Positions 53,693 through 62,254 of a DNA stretch of 64,000 nt are shown piece after piece; within the stretch, counting starts at the first letter, position 1, and each line of letters starts with the position of its first letter. Location of the stretch: NCBI RefSeq assembly GCF_900142645.1, contig NZ_FRBP01000007.1, forward strand, positions 150,662 to 214,661, in the 5' to 3' direction. A program made the translations under genes and the position numbers. Source of the stretch: Eubacterium callanderi (GTDB taxonomy: Bacteria > Bacillota > Clostridia > Eubacteriales > Eubacteriaceae). Below the pieces are notes generated by a model, which saw only the letters and a program-made list of their open reading frames with translations, searched no databases and was not told the origin of the DNA.

Positions 53693-55696
53693 TTGGATTC
53701 TGTAATCAATTTGACAACGAGTAAAAAAAGAATATTGGCAGCACTGGCGACAGTGGCGGTGCTGAGCCTGAGCCTGTCGCTCTGCTATCATATGATGGGG
53801 TTTGATGAACGTTACCTGAACACAGCGGGGCTGTGTGTGTTTATGATCGGTCTGGCTGTCTTTTCAAATATAGAGTGCAGGGAGCGTGCAGCGGCTCTGT
53901 GGAATGTGCTGCTGCTTGTCCTGACCTCAGCCTTTTCTTATACCATTTTCCAGATATTTCAGGAAGCACCCTTTGATACAGAGGGAATCCGCCTGTTTTT
54001 AAATCTGGCCTGCTGTATGGCAGTCTATGTTTTTTTATATATTTTAACAGGGCGGATGAGAGCATCCTTGATGGGCGGAGGAGTTCTTCTGTATATTTTT
54101 GGGTTGGCGGGCTACTTTGTCCGTCTGTTCAGAGGAGATACACTGCTCTATACGGATCTGTTTTCAGCGAAAACAGGACTTCAGGTCGCCTCAGCCTATC
54201 ACTTTGAGCTCAGCGGCACGATTCTGCTGGCGGCGCTGGTTCTGGCAGCGCTGTTGTTTTGGGCCTTTAAAGCAGACAGACGCGTCCGGGATAAATATAA
54301 AAGCCGCAGGCTGCGCCTGAGGGCCTTTGCAGCCCTGACCATCACCTTTGGTTTGTTTTTCGAGACCAATGTGGAGCGGTATTACTATGCCTGGGATATG
54401 CCAGTTAACGGCTATCCTTATACCTTTACCGTCAATGCCAAGCTCTCACATGTCAGAGAGCCTGAAGGATATGATCTGGCATTTTTGGGTGAGAGCATCA
54501 AAAACGTACAGCAGCCCATGACCACAGGAGCTGTCGGCCGGGGCGGGACAACGGAAAAAGCCGCTGCCGGCCCTGGAATGAAAGACAGCCATAAGCCCAA
54601 TATCATTGCTATTATGAATGAGTCTTTCAGTGACCTGCGGGCCGTGGGGGATTTTTCAACCAATATTGACTACATGCCTTTCATTGACAGTCTGAAGGAA
54701 AATACCATTAAAGGGAATCTCTACGTGTCGGTTTTCGGCGGTGGCACCTGTGACTCCGAATACGCTTTTCTGACAGGAAACACCACGGCTTATCTGCCGG
54801 AAAACGCGAGGCCCTATCAGCTTTATATCAAGGGTCCGGCTCCCGGGCTCACGTCGACGCTGAACCATGAGGGCTACAGCAGCTACGCCATCCACCCCGG
54901 AGAGCGTAACGCCTGGAACCGCGATAAGGTTTATCCAAATTTTGGATTTCAGCAGTTTTTTTCAGAAGAAGAATTTATGGAATCGCAGACAATCAGAGAA
55001 AAATGGGTCAGCGATACGGCTACCTATGACAAGGTCATTGAGCTTTATGAAAATAAAGGCGACAATCCGCTGTTTGTCTTTGATGTGACCATCCAGAACC
55101 ATGCCGGTTACCAGCTGAATGCCGATGATCTGGAGCCTGTGCTTCTGGAGGGGATGGAGGGAAGTTATCCTGAAACTGAGCAGTATTTATCGCTGATGCG
55201 CAGCTCTGACGCGGCGTTTAAAAATCTGATCGACTATTTCAGCAGTCAGGATGAGCCCACGCTGGTGGTCATGTTTGGCGATCATCAGGCGTATATCGAG
55301 CAGGCTTTTTATGAAGAGCTCATGCAGAAGCCTCTGGACCAGTGGAGCACAGAGGAGCTGCAGAGGCGCTATGTCACCCCCTTTGTCATCTGGGCAAATT
55401 ACGACATCCCAGAAGCTCAGGTGGATAAGCTGAGTGTAAACTATCTTTCCAGCCTGCTGCTTGCGCAGGCGGGTATCCAGGGGACACCCTACAATGATTA
55501 TTTAATGAAGCTGTCCAAAACACTGCCGGTCATCAATACGGTAGGGATCATTGACAAGGAAGGGCAGTACTTCAGAAAGGGTGATCCGACCGTCCATGAC
55601 CGTGAGGTTCTGGAGTATCAGCAGATACTCTACAATAACATGCTGGATACGGCGAGGCGGCGAAACGATTTGTTTTACCCGGCTTCAGACTTTTAA
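53693..55696 (+). CDS. LTA synthase-family sulfatase-type phosphoglycerol transferase
   Basis: 667 residues from the TTG at 53693 (AGGAGG upstream). Residues about 10-225 carry five or more membrane helices. The extracellular sulfatase-fold domain begins KPNIIAIMNESFSDLR (about 300); the nucleophile threonine is in GGGTCDSEYAFLTGN, and VMFGDHQAYIE carries the metal-binding Asp and His. Such enzymes polymerise glycerol phosphate or attach it to envelope glycans. The acceptor is unknown. It is a single-gene unit. Confidence 0.9.
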   Translation: MDSVINLTTSKKRILAALATVAVLSLSLSLCYHMMGFDERYLNTAGLCVFMIGLAVFSNIECRERAAALWNVLLLVLTSAFSYTIFQIFQEAPFDTEGIRLFLNLACCMAVYVFLYILTGRMRASLMGGGVLLYIFGLAGYFVRLFRGDTLLYTDLFSAKTGLQVASAYHFELSGTILLAALVLAALLFWAFKADRRVRDKYKSRRLRLRAFAALTITFGLFFETNVERYYYAWDMPVNGYPYTFTVNAKLSHVREPEGYDLAFLGESIKNVQQPMTTGAVGRGGTTEKAAAGPGMKDSHKPNIIAIMNESFSDLRAVGDFSTNIDYMPFIDSLKENTIKGNLYVSVFGGGTCDSEYAFLTGNTTAYLPENARPYQLYIKGPAPGLTSTLNHEGYSSYAIHPGERNAWNRDKVYPNFGFQQFFSEEEFMESQTIREKWVSDTATYDKVIELYENKGDNPLFVFDVTIQNHAGYQLNADDLEPVLLEGMEGSYPETEQYLSLMRSSDAAFKNLIDYFSSQDEPTLVVMFGDHQAYIEQAFYEELMQKPLDQWSTEELQRRYVTPFVIWANYDIPEAQVDKLSVNYLSSLLLAQAGIQGTPYNDYLMKLSKTLPVINTVGIIDKEGQYFRKGDPTVHDREVLEYQQILYNNMLDTARRRNDLFYPASDF

Positions 55697-55700
55697 CTAA

Positions 55701-55733
55701 AAAATCCCCGGATCATTTGATCCGGGGATTTTT
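55701..55733. terminator. Bidirectional terminator after the LTA-synthase-like gene
   Basis: AAAATCCCCGGATCA and its perfect complement around a short TT loop, with A/T runs on both sides. It also ends the convergent XRE gene. Confidence 0.93.
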
Positions 55734-55735
55734 AC

Positions 55736-56068
55736 TTATTTTTTCAATTTAAAGCCGTCAGTCATCACCTTGATGACATCGCACACGATCTTGGACTGCT
55801 CGTCATCGAGCCCTTCCATTGCAGTGGACAGAAAGTGAATCCGGCTGGTAAAGGATTCGACGGGGAAATCGGTAAGAAGTGCGCTGACAGGAACCTCCAG
55901 TGCTTCGGAGATGGTGATGAGCGTTTCAAGTTTGGGCAGATGGGTGCCGCGTTCCAGCATGCTCAGATAATTCGGTGTAATATGAACACGTTCCGCGAGC
56001 TGGTACTGCGTCAGTTTTTTATCAAGACGGGCTTCACGAATATGCCTGCCAATAACTTTGTTATCCAT
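55736..56068 (-). CDS. XRE-family regulator under c-di-GMP riboswitch control
   Basis: 110 residues from the ATG at 56068, which follows GAGGAG; a longer open reading runs through the riboswitch and is rejected. The helix-turn-helix is at about 8-62 (LTQYQLAERVHITPNYLSML, then ERGTHLPKLETLI). A short C-terminal helical part (DEQSKIVCDVIKVMTDGFK) resembles that of the next gene, its paralogue. The target is unknown. The mRNA leader holds a GEMM-I aptamer, so expression should respond to cyclic di-GMP. Confidence 0.9.
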   Translation of the reverse strand: MDNKVIGRHIREARLDKKLTQYQLAERVHITPNYLSMLERGTHLPKLETLITISEALEVPVSALLTDFPVESFTSRIHFLSTAMEGLDDEQSKIVCDVIKVMTDGFKLKK

Positions 56069-56159
56069 TGTGATTAACTCCTCTGCGTGAGATTGGGGCA
56101 ATAAAAAGACCCCGGCATAAACCAAGGCAGGGAGATTGCATTCAGTAAGTTTAATACCC

Positions 56160-56236
56160 GAGCAACCGGCTGTCGTTTCATCTTGAGATGAATTAGACCC
56201 TTGGCTTTGCGTCACTACCTTTCAGTAGTTTTGCCC
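56160..56236 (-). promoter_or_regulatory. Cyclic di-GMP-I (GEMM-I) riboswitch aptamer
   Basis: On the minus strand the P1 strands GGGCAA (56231-56236) and TTGCTC (56160-56165) enclose the class hallmarks. First comes a hairpin CTACTGAAAGGTAG with a GAAA tetraloop. Then come the conserved GACGCAAAGCC and the receptor GGTCTAA, a second hairpin (TTCATCTCAAGATGAA), and finally GACAGCCGG. The downstream region has a GC-rich segment followed by TCTTTTTATT (near 56101-56112), a possible terminator; the switching mechanism was not resolved. Confidence 0.92.
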
Positions 56237-56267
56237 TATTTCAAAATGATTCGGATGTATATTATTT

Positions 56268-56296
56268 ACTATAACTCACAATGCGAATGAAGTCAA
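56268..56296 (-). promoter_or_regulatory. Promoter of the riboswitch-XRE transcript
   Basis: On the minus strand TTGACT (56291-56296), 17-bp spacer, TATAGT (56268-56273). The start would be near 56260, giving a leader of about 190 nt. Confidence 0.8.
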
Positions 56297-56336
56297 TATT
56301 CAATTATAGTTTTGTCCAAGAATTTAAACAAATAAT

Positions 56337-56672
56337 TCAGTGATTTGTTTTTTTGAAGTGGTCACACATTAGCTTGATCATTTCCTGAACCAAGACGAGC
56401 TGTTCATCTGTTAGGTTGTCAGACGGAACACAGAAAGAAGGATACAAATTTTTCCGAGACTCCGTTTGATCCTCCATCAGAAGGTCGTCCGCGGAAACAG
56501 ACAGGACATTGGCCAGATTGATAAAGGTTTCCAGCCGGGGCAGCTGCGCGCCCCTTTCAATGATACTGAGGTAGGTGGGGGTAATACCGGCCTTTTTAGC
56601 CAGCTGGTTTTGTGTAAGATGGGCGTCTTTTCGGAACTGGCGAAGCCGCTGCCCGAGGTATTTAGTGTTCAT
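56337..56672 (-). CDS. XRE-family regulator, paralogue of the riboswitch-controlled gene
   Basis: 111 residues. The helix-turn-helix is at about 8-62 (LTQNQLAKKAGITPTYLSII, then ERGAQLPRLETFI). The C-terminal helix (DEQLVLVQEMIKLMCDHFK) aligns with that of the downstream paralogue, so the two arose by duplication. GGGAGG precedes the ATG. It has no riboswitch of its own in the 216-bp upstream gap. The two may regulate one another or shared targets. Confidence 0.88.
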   Translation of the reverse strand: MNTKYLGQRLRQFRKDAHLTQNQLAKKAGITPTYLSIIERGAQLPRLETFINLANVLSVSADDLLMEDQTESRKNLYPSFCVPSDNLTDEQLVLVQEMIKLMCDHFKKTNH

Positions 56673-56857
56673 CTGGAGTTCCTCCCGAGGGTTTGACAGT
56701 TATGACTGAAAATAAGGAATCTATAAATAATTTTCATAGTAACATATTTTCAAAAAAGGTTCAAGGATTTTCGAAATAATAGTTATAAAAATAGAATGAA
56801 AAGAGAAATGCCCTGTATTGTAAGAGAAAATTTAATAAAAAGTAGTTCGATAAAAAA

Positions 56858-56880
56858 AGACCGTGCCCGGAGCACAGTCT
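56858..56880 (-). terminator. Terminator after trxA
   Basis: AGACCGTGC, loop CCGGA, GCACAGTCT (one G-U), followed on the minus strand by seven T. Confidence 0.9.
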
Positions 56881-56888
56881 GAAAAAAC

Positions 56889-57212
56889 TTATAAATTTTT
56901 TAGGGTATCAATGTATTCCTGCCTGTCGCGGCTTCCCACGAAACGCTCGACTTCACTGCCGTCCTTTAAAAATACACAGGTCGGGATACTCATGACATGA
57001 AACTGTCTGGCCAGATCGGTATTTTCATCCACGTTCAGCTTACAGATCTTGGCGGTTGCAGGGACTTCGCCGGCGATTTCTTCGATGATCGGAAGAAGAG
57101 CCTTGCAGGGGCCACACCATTCAGCCCAAAAATCGACCATGACAGGGCCTTCCGTATAGTTTAGCACTTCCGCTTCAAAGTTAGTCATATCGACAGAGAT
57201 GATATTTGCCAT
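56889..57212 (-). CDS. trxA: Thioredoxin
   Basis: 107 residues from the ATG at 57212, correctly spaced from AAGGAG; the GTG at 57221 is too close. The active site is DFWAEWCGPCK and the cis-proline lies in MSIPTCVFL. It reduces protein disulfides with thioredoxin reductase, which is not nearby. Confidence 0.95.
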   Translation of the reverse strand: MANIISVDMTNFEAEVLNYTEGPVMVDFWAEWCGPCKALLPIIEEIAGEVPATAKICKLNVDENTDLARQFHVMSIPTCVFLKDGSEVERFVGSRDRQEYIDTLKNL

Positions 57213-57309
57213 CTTTTTCACTCCTTGAATTTTTTTACAGTGATTATCATATCAATAATCCATCTAAAAATAAAGGGGAAAAATCCGGATTTTATGATAA
57301 AATAAATCC

Positions 57310-58722
57310 ATGAAAAAACGAATTTTATATACAAGATTACAAGAACTGAGTGACAGAGGGACTTTGCGCTTTCATATGCCAGGGCACAAGGGAAAAATTT
57401 GCTTTGATAATGAGAACTGGGCAACCCTGGATACAACAGAAGTGCCTGGGGCGGATAACCTGCATGATCCCTCCGATATTCTTTTAAGGGTTCAGGAAAA
57501 ACTGGCAGAGGCTTATGGATCAGAGGAGTCCTGCATACTGGTGGGCGGTACCACAGCCGGCATACAGAGCGCCGTCATGGGTGTGTGCAGAGAGGGCGAC
57601 AGCCTCCTGGTGCCGCTGAACTGTCACCGCTCTGTTTACGCGGGGCTTGCTTTGGGCAGGGTAAAGGGTGTTTATTTTGAACCGGAATACGATGCTTGGC
57701 TGGGCTTTGGAAAACGCATTACTCCGGAGCAGGTAGAGAAAAAGCTGCAGGAGCATCCAGAGGTGAAGGGGATGATCCTGGTCAATCCCACCTATTACGG
57801 CACTGTCAGTGATGTGGCCGCCATAGCGGAGCTGCTTCACAAAAAGGGAAAGGTGCTGATCGTGGATGAAGCTCACGGAGCGCATCTGAAATTTTGTGCT
57901 GCGCTGCCGCCGGACGCGGTGAGCTGCGGGGCAGATATAGTTATCCAGAGCACACACAAGCTTTTAGGGGCTTTTACCCAGAGCTCCCTGCTGCATATGC
58001 AGGGAACATTGGTGGAAAGAAGCCGTGTCAAAAAGTTTTTGGCCATGCTTCAATCTTCAAGCCCCAGCTATCTTCTGATGATGAGTGTGGAAAACGCTGT
58101 GGATGAAGCCTGTGAAAAGGGAGAAGCCGTTTTTCAGGCAATCGCAGAGCGTTGGGATTATTACCGGAAACAGGTGGGAGCAGGTGACTGCATCGCCCTG
58201 TACACTCCGGGAGAAGAGCAGCTCTACGATAAAAGCAAATGGTTGCTAATGGTGAAGGACGGACAGGGAACGGCTGCTGAAAGGCGGCTGCTTACAGAGT
58301 TTAACATCCAGTGTGAGATGTCTGGTTTTAATTATGTGCTGGCCATGACAGGAATCGGAACTACCGTTGACGAACTGGACCGGCTGATGGCAGCAGTGGC
58401 AGATATGAACAGAGACTGCCCGGAGGTCACAGAGCTGCCACAGGTCGGATTTGTCAGTCTCTGGAAGCACGAGGAGAAATATCCGCTTTGGCAGGCGCTC
58501 TGCAATATGGAAACTGGGAGAATGCCTCTGGCGGATGCTGCAGGCAGAGCGGCGGCGGGCTTTGTTATCCCGTATCCTCCGGGAATACCAGTGCTGCTGC
58601 CGGGAAGCCTGGTCACAGAGGAAACTGCCGCAGAGCTGCTCAGGCGGCAGAGAAATGGCGAGGCCGTTGTGGGAATCGACAGTGAGGGAAGGATTGAGGT
58701 CATTCTCAATTCTTCGTTTTAA
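57310..58722 (+). CDS. Orn/Lys/Arg decarboxylase-family PLP enzyme (YaaO-like)
   Basis: 470 residues. The N-terminus contains LRFHMPGHKG, and LVGGTTAGIQSAVMG, VDEAHGAH and the PLP lysine segment QSTHKLLGAFTQ follow in order. A C-terminal domain (from about 365) completes the shortened Bacillus YaaO/SpeA-type enzyme. It would decarboxylate a basic amino acid, giving a polyamine precursor. No ribosome site is visible and TATGAT (57292-57297) lies only 12 bp upstream of the ATG, so the mRNA may be nearly leaderless. It precedes tmk as yaaO does in Bacillus. Confidence 0.88.
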   Translation: MKKRILYTRLQELSDRGTLRFHMPGHKGKICFDNENWATLDTTEVPGADNLHDPSDILLRVQEKLAEAYGSEESCILVGGTTAGIQSAVMGVCREGDSLLVPLNCHRSVYAGLALGRVKGVYFEPEYDAWLGFGKRITPEQVEKKLQEHPEVKGMILVNPTYYGTVSDVAAIAELLHKKGKVLIVDEAHGAHLKFCAALPPDAVSCGADIVIQSTHKLLGAFTQSSLLHMQGTLVERSRVKKFLAMLQSSSPSYLLMMSVENAVDEACEKGEAVFQAIAERWDYYRKQVGAGDCIALYTPGEEQLYDKSKWLLMVKDGQGTAAERRLLTEFNIQCEMSGFNYVLAMTGIGTTVDELDRLMAAVADMNRDCPEVTELPQVGFVSLWKHEEKYPLWQALCNMETGRMPLADAAGRAAAGFVIPYPPGIPVLLPGSLVTEETAAELLRRQRNGEAVVGIDSEGRIEVILNSSF

Positions 58723-58739
58723 TGCATGGGTCGTTATGA

Positions 58740-58745
58740 TATAAT
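58740..58745 (+). promoter_or_regulatory. Extended -10 before tmk
   Basis: TG-A-TATAAT (58737-58745), 36 bp before the tmk start. Confidence 0.5.
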
Positions 58746-58781
58746 AATGCCTGAAATAAAATGAGAAAAGAAGGTTTATCA

Positions 58782-59468
58782 ATGGAAAATAAAGGACAGC
58801 TGATTGTCATCGAGGGTGTTGACGGCAGCGGTAAGCAGACACAGACAGAAAAGCTCTACGACCGCCTGAAAAGGGAAGGGCAGCGGGTCATGAAGGTTTC
58901 CTATCCCCGTTACGATAAGGCGTCCTCCGCCATGGTGCGGCTGTACCTGTCCGGTGCTTTTGGAAATGACCCGGACAGCATCAGTCCTTATATCGCGTCG
59001 ACCTTCTATGCAGCTGACCGCTATGCGTCCTATAAGGAGGATTACGAGACTTTTTACAGGGATGGCGGCATTGTGATCGCTGACCGCTACACCACCTCGA
59101 ATATGGTTCATCAGGCGGGAAAAATCAGTGATCCGGAAGAGCGCGTCCGTTTTATGGACTGGCTGTCAGATTATGAGTTTAATAAGATGGAGCTGCCTGT
59201 GCCCGACGCGGTTTTCTTTTTGAATATACCGCCGGAGATCAACTTCAAGCTGATGGAGGGCCGCGCCAATAAAATAACAGGTGAGGCGGAAAAGGATATA
59301 CATGAAAAAAGCCCAGAGCATCTGCTCCACGCATACCAGAATGCCCTTGAGCTCATTGAAAAATATAACTGGACAGAGATCGTATGCGTCTCGGAGGGAA
59401 AGCTCCGCAGCATTGAGGATATACACGAAGAAATATATGAGAGGGTGATGACAAGTGGAACGGTTTGA
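58782..59468 (+). CDS. tmk: Thymidylate kinase
   Basis: 228 residues from the ATG at 58782 (AAGAAGG upstream). The P-loop is EGVDGSGKQTQTEKL, with Gln after GK as in a clostridial subgroup, and the DR(Y/H) motif is IADRYTTSNM. It phosphorylates dTMP. It overlaps the next gene by 14 nt and starts the tmk-DUF2007-holB-ricT group. Confidence 0.93.
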   Translation: MENKGQLIVIEGVDGSGKQTQTEKLYDRLKREGQRVMKVSYPRYDKASSAMVRLYLSGAFGNDPDSISPYIASTFYAADRYASYKEDYETFYRDGGIVIADRYTTSNMVHQAGKISDPEERVRFMDWLSDYEFNKMELPVPDAVFFLNIPPEINFKLMEGRANKITGEAEKDIHEKSPEHLLHAYQNALELIEKYNWTEIVCVSEGKLRSIEDIHEEIYERVMTSGTV

Positions 59469-59718
59469 GGATCGCTACGCGCTTTTGAAGGTAGCCTATT
59501 CGGACATGGAATTTGCCGTGACGCGGAGTTTTCTGGAGGCGAACGGCATTAAGGTAACCTCGCGGGAAAAGGGGTTCGGCGGCCCGATCCGCAGTATTTT
59601 TATGGGAACCTTCACCACGGCCAACATTGAGATATTTGTGGACCCGGGAGATCTTGAGGAAGCAAAAAAACTGCTAAAAACAGATTTTTCGGAGTTAGCC
59701 GAGGAAGAATGGCACTAG
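59455..59718 (+). CDS. DUF2007-family small protein
   Basis: 87 residues, GTG start within the tmk end. YALLKVAYSDMEFAVTRSFLEANGIKV followed by ANIEIFVDPGDLEEAKKLL is the DUF2007 pattern, a small alpha-beta fold of unknown role, once suggested to be a signal transducer. In Bacillus the same place is held by yaaQ (a c-di-AMP receptor) and yaaR, which are not related by sequence as far as can be seen. It lies 12 nt before holB. Confidence 0.83.
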   Translation: MERFEDRYALLKVAYSDMEFAVTRSFLEANGIKVTSREKGFGGPIRSIFMGTFTTANIEIFVDPGDLEEAKKLLKTDFSELAEEEWH

Positions 59719-59730
59719 GGAGGAGCAGGC

Positions 59731-60693
59731 ATGTTTAAGGCAGTTGTTGAACAGGAGCGGATCAAAAAGCTTCTGGCGGGGAGCATTGCCAATCATGAGG
59801 TGAGCCACGCCTATCTCTTTGTGGGAAAAAAGGGCATTGGCAAGACCATGATGGCCCTTGAGTTTGCAAAGGCTCTTTTGTGCCGGGGCGATGAAAAGCC
59901 CTGCGGCACCTGCATTCCCTGTGAGAAGATCGAGCACGGAAACCACCCGGATGTTTTGATTACCCAGCCTGGAAAGGGTGAGAGCGCCATTAAAATTGAC
60001 CAGGTACGTAAGCTCATCGCCACGCTGCCGGTCAAGCCGTTTGAAAGTGAGCTGCGGGTCAGCATTATAAAGGGCGGCGATAAAATGACGCCAGAGGCTC
60101 AGAACGCCCTGCTGAAATCGCTGGAGGAGCCGGAGCCCCATAATGTTTTCATCATCACAGCGGAAAACCTGGAAAAAATGCTGAACACCATCCGTTCACG
60201 CTGCCAGGTCCTGGGCTTTGAGCCGGTCTCGGATGCGGGCATCCGTGAGATTTTGAAACAGAAGGGCTGTGCCCCGGGCGAGGCCGTAGATCAGGCCATC
60301 TACAGTTGTGAGGGGTCCCCGGGAAAGGCTTTAGAATTTCTTGAAAATACCGAGCTGGAAAGCTTAAAAATTGAGGCACTCAATGTATTTTATGCTATAC
60401 TTAAGGGAGATACCTTTAAGGCGTTCGCTTTCAGTGAAAAAATAGGGAAGGATAAAAACGCCAGTGCTGAGGTCCTGAATTTTCTGCTTGTCTGGTTTCA
60501 CAGCATGGCGCTGTTTCTAGAAGGCGCGGAGGATGAAGGAAATCCTTATTACAGCTGGCAGGTAAAATACGCTTCGGTTTTGACGCCGCGTCAAAACAGC
60601 CGGATCGCAGAGATCCTTTTTGAGTTTATGAACACCCTGCAGTATAATGTCAACCTGAGGCTGCAGTGGGAAAGCGCCCTATTAAAAATATAA
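59731..60693 (+). CDS. holB: DNA polymerase III delta-prime subunit
   Basis: 320 residues. The AAA+ motif is FVGKKGIGKTMMALEFAKALL, zinc ligands are CRGDEKPCGTCIPCE, and NALLKSLEEPEPHNVFI with TIRSRCQ are sensor motifs. It is part of the clamp loader that places DnaN on DNA. The order tmk-holB-ricT is conserved in Firmicutes. Confidence 0.95.
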   Translation: MFKAVVEQERIKKLLAGSIANHEVSHAYLFVGKKGIGKTMMALEFAKALLCRGDEKPCGTCIPCEKIEHGNHPDVLITQPGKGESAIKIDQVRKLIATLPVKPFESELRVSIIKGGDKMTPEAQNALLKSLEEPEPHNVFIITAENLEKMLNTIRSRCQVLGFEPVSDAGIREILKQKGCAPGEAVDQAIYSCEGSPGKALEFLENTELESLKIEALNVFYAILKGDTFKAFAFSEKIGKDKNASAEVLNFLLVWFHSMALFLEGAEDEGNPYYSWQVKYASVLTPRQNSRIAEILFEFMNTLQYNVNLRLQWESALLKI

Positions 60694-60712
60694 ATTACAG
60701 GAGATACTATAG

Positions 60713-61612
60713 ATGGCAAAATCAGTGGTTGGAGTCCGATTTAAAAAAGTCGGTAAAATTTATTATTTTGATCCGCAGAATCTGGAAGTAGAGCAGTACG
60801 ACCATGTCATTGTCGAGACGGTCCGCGGCGTGGAGTACGGCGAGGTTGCCCTGGGACCGAGGGAGATTGAGGATGATTTGATCACAGCGCCCATCAAGCC
60901 CGTTATAAGGAAAGCCACCGATAAGGATACATCGGATTTTGAGCGGCTGAAGCGCAAGGAAATTGAAGCAAAGGATATTTTTATCGAAAAGGCAAAAGCC
61001 CACAAGCTTGAGATGAAGCTCATTGATGTGGAATATACCTTTGACAAGAAAAAGGCGATCTTTTACTTTACGGCCGACGGCCGCGTGGATTTCAGAGATC
61101 TGGTCAAGGATCTGGCAGCGGTGTTTAAGGTGCGCATCGAGCTGCGCCAGATCGGCGTCCGGGATGAGGCCAAGATTTTCAAAGGGCTGGGCGTATGCGG
61201 GAGAACCACCTGCTGCGCTCAGTGGCTGGGCGATTTTACCCCTGTGTCCATTAAAATGGCCAAGGAGCAGAACTTATCGCTGAATTCCACCAAAATATCA
61301 GGTATCTGCGGCAGGCTGTTGTGCTGCCTGACCTATGAACAGGAATTTTATGAGGAAGTCACCAAGAAGATGCCAAGAGTCGGCCAGCAGGTCATTACGC
61401 CGGACGGCGAGGGCGAGGTGTTTAAACTGAGCATTCTCGAGGAAACGGTCTTTGTCAAAATGCAGCTGGAAAAGGATGAAACCGAAGTCCGAAAATATCT
61501 GTTAGCGGATATTCAGAAGAAAAAGCAGGAAAAAAAGCCGGAGCGTAAGCCCGAGCGGAAACGCGAAAAAAAATCCGAAAAAAAACCTGAAAAAGGCAAA
61601 AAAGATAAATAA
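60713..61612 (+). CDS. ricT: Regulatory iron-sulfur complex subunit RicT (PSP1 domain)
   Basis: 299 residues. The PSP1 domain starts VVGVRFKKVGKIYYFDP. The cysteines GVCGRTTCCAQWL and GICGRLLCCLTYE match the sites used to hold Fe-S clusters in the RicA-RicF-RicT complex, which helps RNase Y mature mRNAs. The C-terminus (from about 265) is an extended Lys/Glu/Arg/Pro repeat tail. It follows holB by 19 nt. Confidence 0.94.
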   Translation: MAKSVVGVRFKKVGKIYYFDPQNLEVEQYDHVIVETVRGVEYGEVALGPREIEDDLITAPIKPVIRKATDKDTSDFERLKRKEIEAKDIFIEKAKAHKLEMKLIDVEYTFDKKKAIFYFTADGRVDFRDLVKDLAAVFKVRIELRQIGVRDEAKIFKGLGVCGRTTCCAQWLGDFTPVSIKMAKEQNLSLNSTKISGICGRLLCCLTYEQEFYEEVTKKMPRVGQQVITPDGEGEVFKLSILEETVFVKMQLEKDETEVRKYLLADIQKKKQEKKPERKPERKREKKSEKKPEKGKKDK

Positions 61613-61617
61613 TTGTC

Positions 61618-61645
61618 TTGCTTTAAATCAAGAATAAGATATAAT
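61618..61645 (+). promoter_or_regulatory. Ferredoxin promoter
   Basis: TTGCTT (61618-61623), 16-bp spacer, TATAAT (61640-61645). Confidence 0.75.
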
Positions 61646-61678
61646 AAAATAAATGTTGTTCAGAAAGGGGTGTATTAA

Positions 61679-61849
61679 ATGGCTTACAAAATCACAGACG
61701 AATGTATCGCTTGCGGTTCTTGCGCAGATCAATGTCCAGTAGAAGCAATTTCTGAAGGTTCTATCTACGAAATTGATGAAGCTTTATGTACAGATTGCGG
61801 CGCTTGTGCTGATCAGTGCCCAGTAGAAGCAATTGTACCTGAAGACTAA
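61679..61849 (+). CDS. 2[4Fe-4S] ferredoxin
   Basis: 56 residues. Two clusters are bound by CIACGSCADQCPVEAI and CTDCGACADQCPVEAI, the classic clostridial ferredoxin. It carries low-potential electrons, in acetogens for hydrogenase, CO dehydrogenase and the Rnf complex. AAAGGGGTG precedes the ATG and codon choice (GAA, GCT, GTA) fits high expression. It has its own promoter and terminator. Confidence 0.98.
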   Translation: MAYKITDECIACGSCADQCPVEAISEGSIYEIDEALCTDCGACADQCPVEAIVPED

Positions 61850-61870
61850 TAAGAATACAATGATGAAGAA

Positions 61871-61910
61871 TATAAAAAACGCCATTCTTTAAGGGATGGC
61901 GTTTTTTATA
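61871..61910 (+). terminator. Terminator after the ferredoxin gene
   Basis: TATAAAAAACGCCAT and ATGGCGTTTTTTATA pair around an inner CTT/AAG helix. Confidence 0.93.
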
Positions 61911-62254
61911 TTCTTTTTTTGTTTTGACCAGGATTTCATTGCTCTGTAAACTTTAAGGGATTCTTCAGCTATAAAGCTAAAATATTTTTTTTATACTTTT
62001 TTTATATTTTAAGGATATTCCCAAAGATAATCATACGCATTTCTGGCAAAAACTGTCACAAACAGGTCAATTTTCAAACGTGAAAATTGTCAAAAGCTAT
62101 ATAATCAAAGAAAATATACTTTATAATAGAATATGCTGTATATAAAAAAGATAGAAAAAGTTGTTTTTCGCTGAAAGGATATTTTTGGCAGAAAAGAGTA
62201 ACTTTTTAAAAAAGATGAAAGCAAAATGCAAATCAGAGAAAGGGTGTGGGGGGA
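61911..62254 (+). promoter_or_regulatory. AT-rich leader of the polysaccharide cluster with an inverted repeat
   Basis: 344 bp without a gene. CAATTTTCA (62068-62076), AACG, TGAAAATTG (62081-62089) is a perfect 9-bp inverted repeat. TATAAT hexamers follow at 62100-62105 and 62122-62127, without clear -35 boxes, so the repeat may be an operator or activator site. Nothing else is recognised. Confidence 0.5.

Noticed and set aside
56069-56215. N-terminal extension of the XRE regulator
   Set aside because: It runs through the c-di-GMP aptamer; the ATG at 56068 has a strong ribosome site.
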